From Lentisphaeria bacterium (GTDB lineage Bacteria > Verrucomicrobiota > Lentisphaeria > Victivallales > Victivallaceae), in NCBI GenBank assembly GCA_017462015.1, contig JAFTRX010000101.1, positions 1 through 64,000 of the forward strand: a stretch of DNA of 64,000 nt, read 5' to 3'. The notes beneath the pieces were generated by a model. That model was not told where the DNA came from. It saw only the letters and a program-made list of their open reading frames with translations, and did no database searches. The position numbers were made by a program, and so were the translations under genes. Every line of letters starts with the position of its first letter. The first letter of the stretch is position 1. Below, in pieces: positions 9,610-17,570 of the stretch.

Positions 9610-10599
9610 ATGACCAAAAGCGAAGCTCTGGAAAATATTCTGCTCTCCGGGATAAAAAACGGTAATTTCCGCCCCGGAGAAAAAATCCCATCCCGCAATA
9701 TGCTGATGCAAAAATACGGTTTGTCACGGGAAACCGTGGAAAAAGCAGTCGGCAATCTCGTCCGTTCCGGAGTTCTGCTCGCGCGCCGCGGTTCAGCGAC
9801 AACAGTCGCCCCGGAACGATGCCGGAACGGAAACAGTTTTTCCCGGATACTCTTCATATATCCCTGCCGCATGACACCGCCGTCTTTGCGCTGTTTTGAA
9901 GCTGACTTTGAAATCAGAAGCTGTACCTGTGATGAATTTATGTTTCACGAAGAAAAATATTCAGCCGTTGACACTTTGCTTATCTGGTTTTATCCCGGTT
10001 ACAGCATGTTGAGCACCATCAACCGGCTCGAAGCCAAAGGGTTCCGGCAACTTTTGATAAACCGCCGCTTCGGAGAAGTGCCTTACGTCACCATCGACTA
10101 CGAAAGCGGATTGAAAGCCGGTTTGCAGCAGTTGAAAGAGAAATGCGGCAGCGATTGCGCCGTTATCAGCAATGACATTTACCAATGGGATGAACCGTTT
10201 CACGCCGAAAGACTGGTAAGTTTTTACCGTGCCGCCGGAACATTGGGGATCTGCACCAGAGAAAACCATGTCTTTATCGGCAACGATACCGTGACTGTCC
10301 GCAAAGCTGTGCAGACATTATTCATGCCCAATTCGCCCAAACGCGGCATAACCATCCTCAGCACCAGACTGATCGACCCGTTTCTGCTGGAGGCCGCCGC
10401 CATCGGCAAAGCTCCGGGAAGAGACTTTGAACTGCTGCTGTGCGATTACCGCGCCGGACTGGAACTCTACCCCGGCATCCACATGCTCAACCAGCGCGGT
10501 TATCACATCATGGGAGAATATATGCTCCAACTCGCCGCCTCCGCCATCAAAAAGGGGGAACTGCCTCAACAAAAAATCAATCTTGAACTGATCAAGTAA
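9610..10599 (+). CDS. GntR-family transcriptional regulator with degenerate sugar-binding domain
   Basis: 329 aa from the ATG at 9610. A longer open frame upstream has no coding character and overlaps the divergent gene. Residues 1-75 form a GntR winged helix (NGNFRPGEKIPSRNMLMQKYGLSRETVEKAVGNLVRSGVLLARRGSATTV). The rest has the alternating strand-helix pattern of a LacI-type periplasmic-binding effector domain (GFRQLLINRRFGEVPYVTIDYESGLKAG). This architecture is common for sugar-responsive repressors in this lineage. It is 16 bp upstream of an SMP-30 gene and divergent from the 695-aa gene, so it probably controls both. No clear SD is seen. Confidence 0.8.
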   Translation: MTKSEALENILLSGIKNGNFRPGEKIPSRNMLMQKYGLSRETVEKAVGNLVRSGVLLARRGSATTVAPERCRNGNSFSRILFIYPCRMTPPSLRCFEADFEIRSCTCDEFMFHEEKYSAVDTLLIWFYPGYSMLSTINRLEAKGFRQLLINRRFGEVPYVTIDYESGLKAGLQQLKEKCGSDCAVISNDIYQWDEPFHAERLVSFYRAAGTLGICTRENHVFIGNDTVTVRKAVQTLFMPNSPKRGITILSTRLIDPFLLEAAAIGKAPGRDFELLLCDYRAGLELYPGIHMLNQRGYHIMGEYMLQLAASAIKKGELPQQKINLELIK

Positions 10600-10615
10600 C
10601 CACGAAGAGGATAAC

Positions 10616-11545
10616 ATGAACAACCTGATTCCAGTTCAGTTTACCGATTATTCCGGCAAAAACATCCCCGCACCGGAAATAACTTTATACGCCGAAACTC
10701 CCTGCGACCTCAATGAAGGCCCTTTCTGCGCCCGGAACGAAAACACACTATACTGGGTCGATCCCCGCTTCGATCTCCATCCGGAAACGGCAAATTGTCT
10801 GTTCCGCAAAACCGGGCCGGGAGCTGATGAGTTTGAAACCTTCGATCCCGGAATCGGTTCCGTCTCCGCTTTTTCGCAAACTCCGGACGGAACTTTTCTG
10901 CTCTTTGCCTCGCATTGCCGGGTCTGGCTCTGGAAGCCCGGAAAAAATGCGGAACTCTTCGCGCAACTCCCCGGTGACCGCTTCAAATTCAACGATGTGA
11001 CCACCACGCCTGACGGCCACGTTTTCTGTACCGTCCTGCCGCGAGACCGTTACAACGGTGCCGGCGAACTCTTTGACCTGTCTCCTGACGGCACATTCCG
11101 CTTACTCGATGCGTGCCGGGGTATTCCCAACGGTATGGGGTTTTCTCCGGATCACACAAGATTCTACTTTACCGCCACGACCGAAAAAATCATATACTGC
11201 TACCGTTACCATGATGGTGATATCCGCGACAAAACCGTCTTTGCCGGCGGTATCGGCTGTGACGGTCTTGCCGTCGATACCGAAGGCGGCATCTGGTCGG
11301 CAGGATGGAAGGAAAAGATACGCCGCTTCACCCCAGACGGCAAAGTTGCGTTGGAACTGCGGTTTCCGGGAATGATCGTCAGCAGTCTCTGTTTTTCCGG
11401 GGAATCCGGACGGGATATCTGCATCACGGCCGGAGCATCCCCCAACGCCGACCTTCCGCTCTCCGACAAAAATTCAAGTGCCGTTCTGCTCTGGAAAAAT
11501 TCTCCGTTTCAGGGAATCCCCATCCCGCTTTTCGGTTCGCGTTAA
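10616..11545 (+). CDS. SMP-30/gluconolactonase/LRE family protein
   Basis: 309 aa six-bladed beta-propeller. The metal-site residues of the family can be aligned: Glu34 (NEGP), Asn126-Asp127 (FKFNDVTTTPDG), Asn172 (GIPNGMGFSPD) and Asp216 (CDGLAVD). The family hydrolyses aldonolactones such as gluconolactone with a divalent cation. There is no signal peptide, so the site is cytoplasmic. It follows the GntR regulator by 16 bp with AGAGG before the start, and is probably its co-transcribed target. The context suggests oxidation and lactone opening of a sugar released by the neighbouring cluster (inference). Confidence 0.88.
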   Translation: MNNLIPVQFTDYSGKNIPAPEITLYAETPCDLNEGPFCARNENTLYWVDPRFDLHPETANCLFRKTGPGADEFETFDPGIGSVSAFSQTPDGTFLLFASHCRVWLWKPGKNAELFAQLPGDRFKFNDVTTTPDGHVFCTVLPRDRYNGAGELFDLSPDGTFRLLDACRGIPNGMGFSPDHTRFYFTATTEKIIYCYRYHDGDIRDKTVFAGGIGCDGLAVDTEGGIWSAGWKEKIRRFTPDGKVALELRFPGMIVSSLCFSGESGRDICITAGASPNADLPLSDKNSSAVLLWKNSPFQGIPIPLFGSR

Positions 11546-11554
11546 AAAGCGATA

Positions 11555-11582
11555 TTGATTTTCTCTCTCAAACGGTTATATT
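11555..11582 (+). promoter_or_regulatory. Promoter of the nitroreductase gene
   Basis: TTGATT (11555-11560), 16 bases, TATATT (11577-11582), 38 bases before the ATG at 11620. Confidence 0.55.
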
Positions 11583-11619
11583 ATGTTTGCAGAGAATAAT
11601 TGACTGAAAGGAGAAGATC

Positions 11620-12132
11620 ATGAATTTCACTACCCTCACCCTGGAACGCTATTCCGTACGCAGCTTCAAAAATGAACCTGTCACCGAAAGCCAGATCGAG
11701 GAGATTCTCGAAGTTGCCCGCAACGCCCCCACCGCCTGCAACCGTCAGCCTCAACGGATTTTCGTTCTCTTTTCCCATGAAGGCAGGGAGAAAATCAAGC
11801 GCGCCACCGAGTGCCATTTCAACGCCCCGATGTTTTTTGTCGTCTGCTACGACCGCAATGAATCCTGGAAACGCGCCTTCGATGAACAGGATTACGGCAT
11901 GGTCGATGCCGCCATCGTCATGACTCAGATGATGCTTAAAATCCATGAAATGAAACTCGGCAGCACCTTTGTCGCCTGGTTCGACCCTGAAGTTTTGCGC
12001 CAAGAACTGCAGTTGCCGGAAAACCTCATCCCGGTCGGAATCCTTCCCTGCGGTGTTCCGGCGGACAACTCCGCCCCGCTGGATATGCATTCCGATAAAA
12101 AACATCTCTCCGAAATCACCACCTTCATCTGA
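11620..12132 (+). CDS. Nitroreductase family protein
   Basis: 170 aa, FMN-dependent nitroreductase fold. The family start LERYSVRSFKNEPV (R-S-x-R-x-F type FMN phosphate contact) and ARNAPTACNRQPQRIFVL (residues near 30-48) are clear, with a GVPADNSAPLDMH segment near the C-terminus. Members use NAD(P)H to reduce nitro, quinone or enone substrates, and the physiological substrate cannot be told. The length matches short nitroreductases. AAAGGAGA lies 7 bases before the start. It has its own promoter and no operon partner, apart from a possible 40-codon frame 100 bp downstream. Confidence 0.88.
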   Translation: MNFTTLTLERYSVRSFKNEPVTESQIEEILEVARNAPTACNRQPQRIFVLFSHEGREKIKRATECHFNAPMFFVVCYDRNESWKRAFDEQDYGMVDAAIVMTQMMLKIHEMKLGSTFVAWFDPEVLRQELQLPENLIPVGILPCGVPADNSAPLDMHSDKKHLSEITTFI

Positions 12133-12232
12133 CAGGTCAAATTCAGAGCTTTAAAATCCGGAGAAACGGGCTGTGTTAACCCCGTGACCGATGCAAGCGG
12201 AATAGTTCATATCGCAATAACGGAGGTCTGAT

Positions 12233-12355
12233 ATGCCGCAAGGCGAACTTTGGAAAGCCAGCAGCGCAATACGACCAACTGCTCCGACCGTCCGGGCAAA
12301 TATCCGGAAAAATCCGGCTCGACTTTCCAGATGGTTAATGTCCCAAATTTTGTGA
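12233..12355 (+). CDS. Possible 40-aa basic small protein
   Basis: An open frame ATG...TGA of 41 codons preceded by GGAGG with 6-base spacing, which is better than most genes here. The product is basic and Arg-rich (RPTAPTVRANIRKN) with no recognised domain. No promoter was found, so it would be read through from the nitroreductase gene. It may be chance, and only conservation in relatives would settle it. Confidence 0.3.
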   Translation: MPQGELWKASSAIRPTAPTVRANIRKNPARLSRWLMSQIL

Positions 12356-12417
12356 AACTGAATATTCTCTGAAAGAAAATTGTATTTATATTACTTAAAA
12401 AATATATGACAGAGAGT

Positions 12418-12602
12418 GTGATTTGTCAAGAATAAAAACAGTCGTTTGCAATCGGCGGATGGATCGTGCGGCAAGGTTGCTGGTAAATCAAGGCGAAGCT
12501 GAAGGAGTGGACTTACGTCCTCGACTGAAGATGAGTCCGCAGATTTGCCGGTAAGATTGCCCACGAGGCGCCGCCGCAGTTTAGATTTCTCACAAAAAAT
12601 GA
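12418..12602 (+). repeat. Interspersed hairpin element, copy A
   Basis: 185 bp that recur inverted at 63608-63792 with 5 differences and no gaps (hand count). The 126-bp core (12453-12578) recurs at 22434-22559 at about 79% identity. The core folds into one long hairpin: CGGCGG/CCGCCG, CGTG/CACG, GGCAA/TTGCC, then a 13-pair stem including GGTAAATC/GATTTGCC, and an apical GGAC-TTAC-GTCC. It carries a weak open frame on the minus strand, but the copies differ at protein-changing positions, so it is not treated as coding. Confidence 0.85.
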
Positions 12603-12635
12603 TACAACACCTCCAGATGTGCAAAGATTACTGAT

Positions 12636-13610
12636 TCAGTAATCAGCGAGCATCGCCTGCAGCCGGCACTTGAATTCATCTTTTAAATTCTCCGGCTCAA
12701 GGAGTTTGACGTTACCTTCCTGAGAGAGAATAAAGGGAAACAACACCTCTTTTGCCACGGCGGGGATCGTCACAATTCCATCCTCGCTGATGATTTGATG
12801 CGTGTGCAGCGGCGCGGCTTTCAACCGGTCGAGCGCGTAATTTTCGGCGCGCAATTTGACATTTTCGATCTTTTCAAAGCCGAGAAAATCATCCGGATTG
12901 ACCGAGGAGATGATCTCATTATCCGGTTCAAAATCGCCATTCATCAATTCAGCAAACTTTATCCGCCGCAACGCAAATGTCCGCGGCTGCTGTTTCAAAT
13001 GGCAAAACGCTTTTGTATACCATGAGTTGTTGTAAAACACCAATGTGTGCGGTTCGATTATCCGCTCCGTAACGCCGCCCTGCCAGTCAGCGTAACTGAT
13101 TTTCACACAACGGTTGCTCTGCCACCCCTGAAAAACCGTTTGAAAAATCTCCGGCTCAATGTTGGCATACAGCCCGGAAAGAATATTCAACCCCTCCATA
13201 TTGGCGGTATCGAGAAAATCCGGATTATTGTTCTGCAAAAGATAATCCACGGCATTGCGGATCTTGTTTTTCAGCGGTGAAGGAAAGATCTCTTCGGCGA
13301 TCCGCGCACCGATAACCGCCGCAAGCATTTCATTTTCATCCAGTAACGCAGGCGCGATAAAGTCCCATCCGTGATGTTTGAGATAATAACCATTACGGCC
13401 GCGATCAAAGCCGAGCGGACAACCGAACTCCTTTTCCAGCACCTTCATATCCCGCAAAATCGTCTTTTTGCCGCACTCGATATCCAGCTCCTCCTCCACT
13501 GCAATGCGCCGGAATTCTTTGACAAGCGTTTCAGAATTAGGATAACGGTTCTCTTTCAGCAACGCGGCGATCCGCATCAATCGGTGCATCCGGGATTTCT
13601 GCATCGGCAT
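12636..13610 (-). CDS. WYL-domain transcriptional regulator (YafY/DeoR-like HTH)
   Basis: 324 aa. The N-terminal helix-turn-helix (MHRLMRIAALLKENRYPNSE, KKTILRDMKVLEKEFGCPL) is of the DeoR/YafY type. The WYL domain runs from about 165 to 235 (CVKISYADWQGG, IIEPHTLVFYNNSWYTKAFC, RTFALRRIKFAEL), with SWY in place of WYL and the Arg-rich RTFALRRI strand expected for ligand or nucleic acid contact. A C-terminal WCX-like extension follows. The family responds to ligands, often DNA damage or phage signals, and the target here is unknown. It stands alone, facing a possible 35-aa gene across a 327-bp gap that contains a palindrome at 13829-13843. Confidence 0.88.
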   Translation of the reverse strand: MPMQKSRMHRLMRIAALLKENRYPNSETLVKEFRRIAVEEELDIECGKKTILRDMKVLEKEFGCPLGFDRGRNGYYLKHHGWDFIAPALLDENEMLAAVIGARIAEEIFPSPLKNKIRNAVDYLLQNNNPDFLDTANMEGLNILSGLYANIEPEIFQTVFQGWQSNRCVKISYADWQGGVTERIIEPHTLVFYNNSWYTKAFCHLKQQPRTFALRRIKFAELMNGDFEPDNEIISSVNPDDFLGFEKIENVKLRAENYALDRLKAAPLHTHQIISEDGIVTIPAVAKEVLFPFILSQEGNVKLLEPENLKDEFKCRLQAMLADY

Positions 13611-13828
13611 TTTGGCGACCTCCTAAAATTGGGAACTTGGATTAAAAATGACGCTCAATTGTAAAAGTCAAGCCTTGCGCGTATCCGGTTAACTCTGTTA
13701 GCCTGATACTTGCAAAACTTGATTTTCGCTGATTGAATTGTCTATTTTTACTCTCAAGCCAATTTTTATCGGTCGCCATGACATATCTCCAAAAAAATTT
13801 CAAAATTTTTTATGCTCGCAACAAGACG

Positions 13829-13861
13829 GGACACAAGATGTCCACTTGCGTGTAATATATT
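13829..13861 (+). promoter_or_regulatory. Palindrome plus -10 box ahead of a possible small gene
   Basis: GGACA-CAAGA-TGTCC (13829-13843) is a perfect 5-bp inverted repeat, followed by TATATT (13856-13861). There is no -35 box at the right distance, and the palindrome sits where one would be, so an activator-dependent promoter is possible. The remaining sequence 13611-13828 shows nothing else I can name. Confidence 0.35.
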
Positions 13862-13937
13862 ATGCACAGAGAGAAAAATCAAGCTGTTTAAAGAATTTTT
13901 TCCATGCAGGAAATTGAAATATGAAAGGATTTTCGCT

Positions 13938-14045
13938 ATGCTGAAAAAAATAATTGCCATCTTCCGCCGTAAAACCATCGAGAAGCCCTACACCCCGAAA
14001 CAACCGGCATACCGTTATCAGCCGGAACTCCCTTTTGGAAAATAG
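13938..14045 (+). CDS. Possible 35-aa basic small protein
   Basis: ATG at 13938 with AAAGGA 8 bases upstream. The product starts with an amphipathic basic helix (MLKKIIAIFRRKTIEKP) and ends with YRYQPELPFGK. It is unlike any family I know. A TATATT box 77 bases upstream and a palindrome support a transcript. A longer in-frame start at 13812 has no SD. Confidence 0.4.
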   Translation: MLKKIIAIFRRKTIEKPYTPKQPAYRYQPELPFGK

Positions 14046-14075
14046 AATCAATGGACTCAGAATAAGAAAAAAATT

Positions 14076-14105
14076 CAGTTGCCGTTAAAAAAAAACTTGC
14101 AACTG
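14076..14105. terminator. Weak hairpin with A/T tract downstream of cmk and the small frame
   Basis: CAGTTGC (14076-14082) and GCAACTG (14099-14105) form a 7-bp stem around a loop containing A9. On the minus strand a T9 run follows the cmk stop region. It is not a canonical terminator, but it is the only candidate at the end of the ribosomal protein operon. Confidence 0.3.
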
Positions 14106-14132
14106 GAACGCTGCCAGACAGCAGGTTTGCCG

Positions 14133-14777
14133 TTACTGCACCTGAATCAAACCGGCGATTTTGTCAATAACACCTTCAATCGACAATCCGGTCGTATCAA
14201 TGATCTGCGCATCAGCAGCAGGTTTCAACGGCGCTATCGCCCGGGTGGAATCACGTTCATCACGCTCTTTTATGTCAGCAAGAATACGCTCAAAATCAGC
14301 GCCTTGAGGTATTTCACCTGCTTGCAGCATCCGGCGGCGGGCGCGCTCCTCCGGTGTTGCAGTTACAAAAAATTTATATTTGGCATCCGGAAATATCACC
14401 GTGCCGATATCACGGCCTTCCATCACGATCCAGCAATTCTTCGCCGCACCGCGCTGTACCGGCAGCAAATAGTCGCGCACACACTTCTGTTTGGAGACCA
14501 GACTTGCTCCCTGCGCCACCTCCGGCGCACGCAGCTCATCTCCGAGCAGCGTTCCATTAAGATACAAATCTGCACCTCTGAACTCAAGCTGCTGCTTATG
14601 GAGAAATTCTTCATTCAACGCACCGGGATCGATACCCGCTCTCTGCGCACACAGCGCCAGGGCACGATAAAGGCTGCCGGTGTTCACATAGGCAAAACCC
14701 ATGCGTTCAGCCAGCAGCCTCGCTACGGTGCTTTTGCCGGCCCCGGCGGGACCGTCGATGGCAACCACAGTATCCAT
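14133..14777 (-). CDS. cmk: Cytidylate kinase
   Basis: 214 aa, phosphorylates CMP and dCMP with ATP in pyrimidine nucleotide salvage. The P-loop GPAGAGKST is at residues 9-17, followed by NTGSLYRALA and the GRDIGTVIFPDAKYKFFVTATPEERARRR lid region. The start at 14777 is chosen because the secY stop and this ATG are arranged as TGATATG and the P-loop is at the usual distance; the longer frame would add 17 unrelated residues. It is translationally linked to secY, an unusual place for cmk, where most bacteria have adk, map or rpmJ. Confidence 0.93.
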   Translation of the reverse strand: MDTVVAIDGPAGAGKSTVARLLAERMGFAYVNTGSLYRALALCAQRAGIDPGALNEEFLHKQQLEFRGADLYLNGTLLGDELRAPEVAQGASLVSKQKCVRDYLLPVQRGAAKNCWIVMEGRDIGTVIFPDAKYKFFVTATPEERARRRMLQAGEIPQGADFERILADIKERDERDSTRAIAPLKPAADAQIIDTTGLSIEGVIDKIAGLIQVQ

Positions 14778-14778
14778 A

Positions 14779-16164
14779 TCAGTTTCCGGAACGACTGCGC
14801 AAACGGCCGCTTTTGAGGAAACCATCATAATGGCGCATCGTCAGGTGGCTTTCCAGCTGACTCATCGTATCCAGCACCACGCCGACCATAATCAGCAAAC
14901 TGGTGCCGCCGAAGAACTGCGCGACCATGAAGGGAATACCGAAGTTGTTGTACAAAAACATCGGGAAAAGCGCCAACACCAACAGGAAGACTGCGCCGCC
15001 TGCGGTCACCCGCGTCATCGCCGCATCAAGATAATCTGCGGTCGGCTGACCGGGACTGATACCGGGAATGTAAGCACTTTCTTTTTTCAAATTATCCGCG
15101 ATTTGCAGCGGATTGAACTGAGTGGCAACCCAGAAGAAGCTGAAGAGCATTATCAGCACGCCGTACGTGAGAATATATCCCAGCCCGTCCTGGTTGAAGG
15201 AAATCGCCAATGTCTGCCAGATGCGCGCGGCATCCGGACGGTTCGCCAGCGCCGGAAACACGGTCTGGGGAATCATCAGGATCGCTCCCGCGAAAATGAT
15301 CGGCATAACGTTGGCAAAGTTGACTTTCAGCGGCATATAGGTCGATCCGCCCATCATCTGCCGTCCAACACTTTTTCTGACCATCTGGATGGGAACCCGG
15401 CGATAGCCCTGCGACAACAGGATCGTCGCCGCCGTAACCACGCAAAACACCACCATCAGCAACAGAAACTGCACCGGGCGGAAGGGGCTGCCATCGGGAG
15501 TAGATCCCTTCATCGCCATGTCAAAGAGTTCAATGACACTGTGCGGCATCCGGGAAACAATACCGATTGTAATGATCAGAGAAACACCGTTGCCGATACC
15601 GCGCTCAGTTACCTGTTCACCGAGCCAGGTAAAAACCATAGTCGTGCAGGTGAGCACCAGTATATTGACGATGATGAACGTAATTTCGCTGCCGACAAAA
15701 AGCGGCGTCGCCGGAGCAGGAAGTCCCAGCTTGGCAGGGTTGATCATGGCAAGTGAAACCATGCAACCCTGAACCGCACACACCGCCAACGTAAGATAGC
15801 GGGTGTACTGCGCGATTTTGCCGTGACCGGTCTCCCCTTCGCGCTGGAGTTTTTCCAGCGCGGGGATGACGGGCATCAGCAATTGAAGAATGATCGATGC
15901 AGTGATGTACGGCATAATACCGAGCGCTCCCAACGCGAAGTGCGTGATCGCACCACCGGAAAAGAGGTCGATAGTTGCCATGACACCACCGCTGCTCCTG
16001 CTGCTGGCAGTGACGCTACCAATGAAGTCTTCCAGTGCCGCCGGATTGACTCCGGGACAGGGGATCCAGCTGGCAAAACGAACCAGCACAATAATCAAAG
16101 CTGTGAACAGCAAACGGTTCCGCAATTCTTTGACCTTCCACGCATTAAGTAACGCACGCCACAT
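14779..16164 (-). CDS. secY: Protein translocase subunit SecY
   Basis: 461 aa, ten predicted membrane segments. It forms the SecYEG channel in the inner membrane. Recognisable family blocks are RFASWIPCPGVN at TM1, GALGIMPYITASIILQLL (TM2), EREGETGHGKIAQYTRYLT, ERGIGNGVSLIIT and YRRVPIQ-type cytoplasmic loops, and NPLQIADNLKKESAYIPGISPGQPTADYL. It is 13 bp after rplO, in the usual spc-operon position, and touches cmk downstream. rpmJ, infA and the alpha operon do not follow here. Confidence 0.97.
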   Translation of the reverse strand: MWRALLNAWKVKELRNRLLFTALIIVLVRFASWIPCPGVNPAALEDFIGSVTASSRSSGGVMATIDLFSGGAITHFALGALGIMPYITASIILQLLMPVIPALEKLQREGETGHGKIAQYTRYLTLAVCAVQGCMVSLAMINPAKLGLPAPATPLFVGSEITFIIVNILVLTCTTMVFTWLGEQVTERGIGNGVSLIITIGIVSRMPHSVIELFDMAMKGSTPDGSPFRPVQFLLLMVVFCVVTAATILLSQGYRRVPIQMVRKSVGRQMMGGSTYMPLKVNFANVMPIIFAGAILMIPQTVFPALANRPDAARIWQTLAISFNQDGLGYILTYGVLIMLFSFFWVATQFNPLQIADNLKKESAYIPGISPGQPTADYLDAAMTRVTAGGAVFLLVLALFPMFLYNNFGIPFMVAQFFGGTSLLIMVGVVLDTMSQLESHLTMRHYDGFLKSGRLRSRSGN

Positions 16165-16177
16165 ATCAGTTCATTCC

Positions 16178-16624
16178 TTACTCAACGATTTCAACAGTAC
16201 CGCCGGCAGCCTGGATCTTGGCAGCAGCCGCAGCGGAGAACTTGGCGGCCTTGACCGTCAAAGCTTTGGTGATCTCGCCGTTGGCAAGGATCTTGATGAT
16301 GGTATCGCTCTTGGCGAGCAACTTTTTGGCGCGGAGAGCTTCGAAATCGACCACATCTCCGGCTTCAAAGTTGTCGTTGAGCTTATCAAGGTTGACCAAC
16401 GCGTAGATGATACGGTCGGCATTCTTGAAACCACGTTTGGGCAGACGACGGAAGAGCGGGATCTGACCACCTTCAAAGAAGGGGCGGATCACAGCACCGG
16501 TACGGGACTTCTGACCCTTTTCACCGCGTCCGGCAGTTTTGCCGAGACCGGAACTGTCACCACGGCCAACCCGTTTCCGGCGATGGCGTGACCCCGGAGT
16601 GGGGGCAATATCATGCAATTTCAT
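16178..16624 (-). CDS. rplO: 50S ribosomal protein L15
   Basis: 148 aa. The N-terminal MKLHDIAPTPGSRHRRKRVGRGDSSGLGKTAGRGEKGQKSR block is diagnostic of L15, which binds 23S rRNA late in assembly. AAGGA lies 10 bases before the start. It follows rpsE directly; rpmD (L30), which normally sits between them, is absent. Confidence 0.97.
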   Translation of the reverse strand: MKLHDIAPTPGSRHRRKRVGRGDSSGLGKTAGRGEKGQKSRTGAVIRPFFEGGQIPLFRRLPKRGFKNADRIIYALVNLDKLNDNFEAGDVVDFEALRAKKLLAKSDTIIKILANGEITKALTVKAAKFSAAAAAKIQAAGGTVEIVE

Positions 16625-16650
16625 AATTTATAGTTCCTTGATTTTTGGTC

Positions 16651-17172
16651 TCAGTTGTTTTCAGCTTCTTTGCTCACCGCGATTCCGCGACGGGCATAGA
16701 CCTGATCGCGGGTACGCAAGCTGGCGATCGCCTTGAAGGTGGCTTTCGCCACGTTCGCAGCATTGGAAGCTCCGAGAGATTTAGCCAGAACGTCTTCAAC
16801 ACCGCCGAGTTCGAGGATGGCACGAACTGCACCGCCGGCAATCAAACCGGTACCGCTGGACGCGGGACGGAGCAGAACACGGGCACCGCCGAACTTGACT
16901 TCGACTTCATGCGGCAAAGTATGACCATTCATCGGAATGCGGACGAGGTTCCGGCGGGCAGCTTCACTGCCTTTGCGGATGGCGTCGCTGACTTCGTTGG
17001 CCTTACCATAACCGTAACCGACCCGTCCGGCACGGTCGCCGACAACGACCAGAGCGCCGAAACTGAAGTTCTTACCGCCTTTGACGACCTTCGCGCTGCG
17101 ATTGAGCGCAATGACGCTTTCGTCGAATTCGCTGACGACGGCGGGTTCTACGATATTATCACGTTTTCCCAT
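16651..17172 (-). CDS. rpsE: 30S ribosomal protein S5
   Basis: 173 aa. Contains the S5 double-stranded-RNA-binding segment (VIALNRSAKVVKGGKNFSFGALVVVGDRAGRVGYGYGKANEV) and the C-terminal domain (LLRPASSGTGLIAGGAVRAILELGGVEDVLAKSLGA). S5 acts in decoding accuracy. The start at 17172 is chosen for AAGGAG 7 bases upstream and the family's usual N-terminus; the 14-residue upstream extension overlaps the end of rplR. Confidence 0.97.
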   Translation of the reverse strand: MGKRDNIVEPAVVSEFDESVIALNRSAKVVKGGKNFSFGALVVVGDRAGRVGYGYGKANEVSDAIRKGSEAARRNLVRIPMNGHTLPHEVEVKFGGARVLLRPASSGTGLIAGGAVRAILELGGVEDVLAKSLGASNAANVAKATFKAIASLRTRDQVYARRGIAVSKEAENN

Positions 17173-17182
17173 TGTTCGCTCC

Positions 17183-17545
17183 TTAGAACTTGAGGCCCTG
17201 TTCACGCGCCGCATCAGCGATAGCTTTCACCCGGCCGTGGAACTTGAAACCGCAACGGTCAAAGACCACTGTGGTGATGTTCGCAGCTTTGGCAGCTTCC
17301 GCAGCCAGCTTACCCAGCAACGCGGCGCCTGCCATATTCGGCTTGGCATTTTCGGCTTTGAACTTGGCGGACAGACTCGACTCAGCAGCCAGAGTGCGGC
17401 CGCTGACATCATCGATGAACTGGCAGTAGATATTGTTAGCGGTAACGCTGACGCAGAACCGCGGACATTCCGCCGTGCCGGAGATCTTTTTACGGATCCG
17501 GGCGTGACGGCCTTTACGCTGCGCTTTTTTATCGAAAACAGACAT
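17183..17545 (-). CDS. rplR: 50S ribosomal protein L18
   Basis: 120 aa, 5S rRNA-binding protein. RKGRHARIRKKISGTAECPRFCVSVTANNIYCQFIDD and the end VVFDRCGFKFHGRVKAIADAAREQGLKF match L18 closely in length and sequence. GGAG lies 9 bases before the start. It lies between rplF and rpsE, the standard spc order. Confidence 0.97.
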   Translation of the reverse strand: MSVFDKKAQRKGRHARIRKKISGTAECPRFCVSVTANNIYCQFIDDVSGRTLAAESSLSAKFKAENAKPNMAGAALLGKLAAEAAKAANITTVVFDRCGFKFHGRVKAIADAAREQGLKF

Positions 17546-17570
17546 CTTAACAGTCTCCTATGCCGCCGGA

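Noticed and set aside
12391-12624. 77-codon frame inside repeat copy A, with similar frames in copies B and C
   Set aside because: The peptide similarity follows from the DNA repeat. Differences between A and B mostly change amino acids and follow stem pairing instead of codons.
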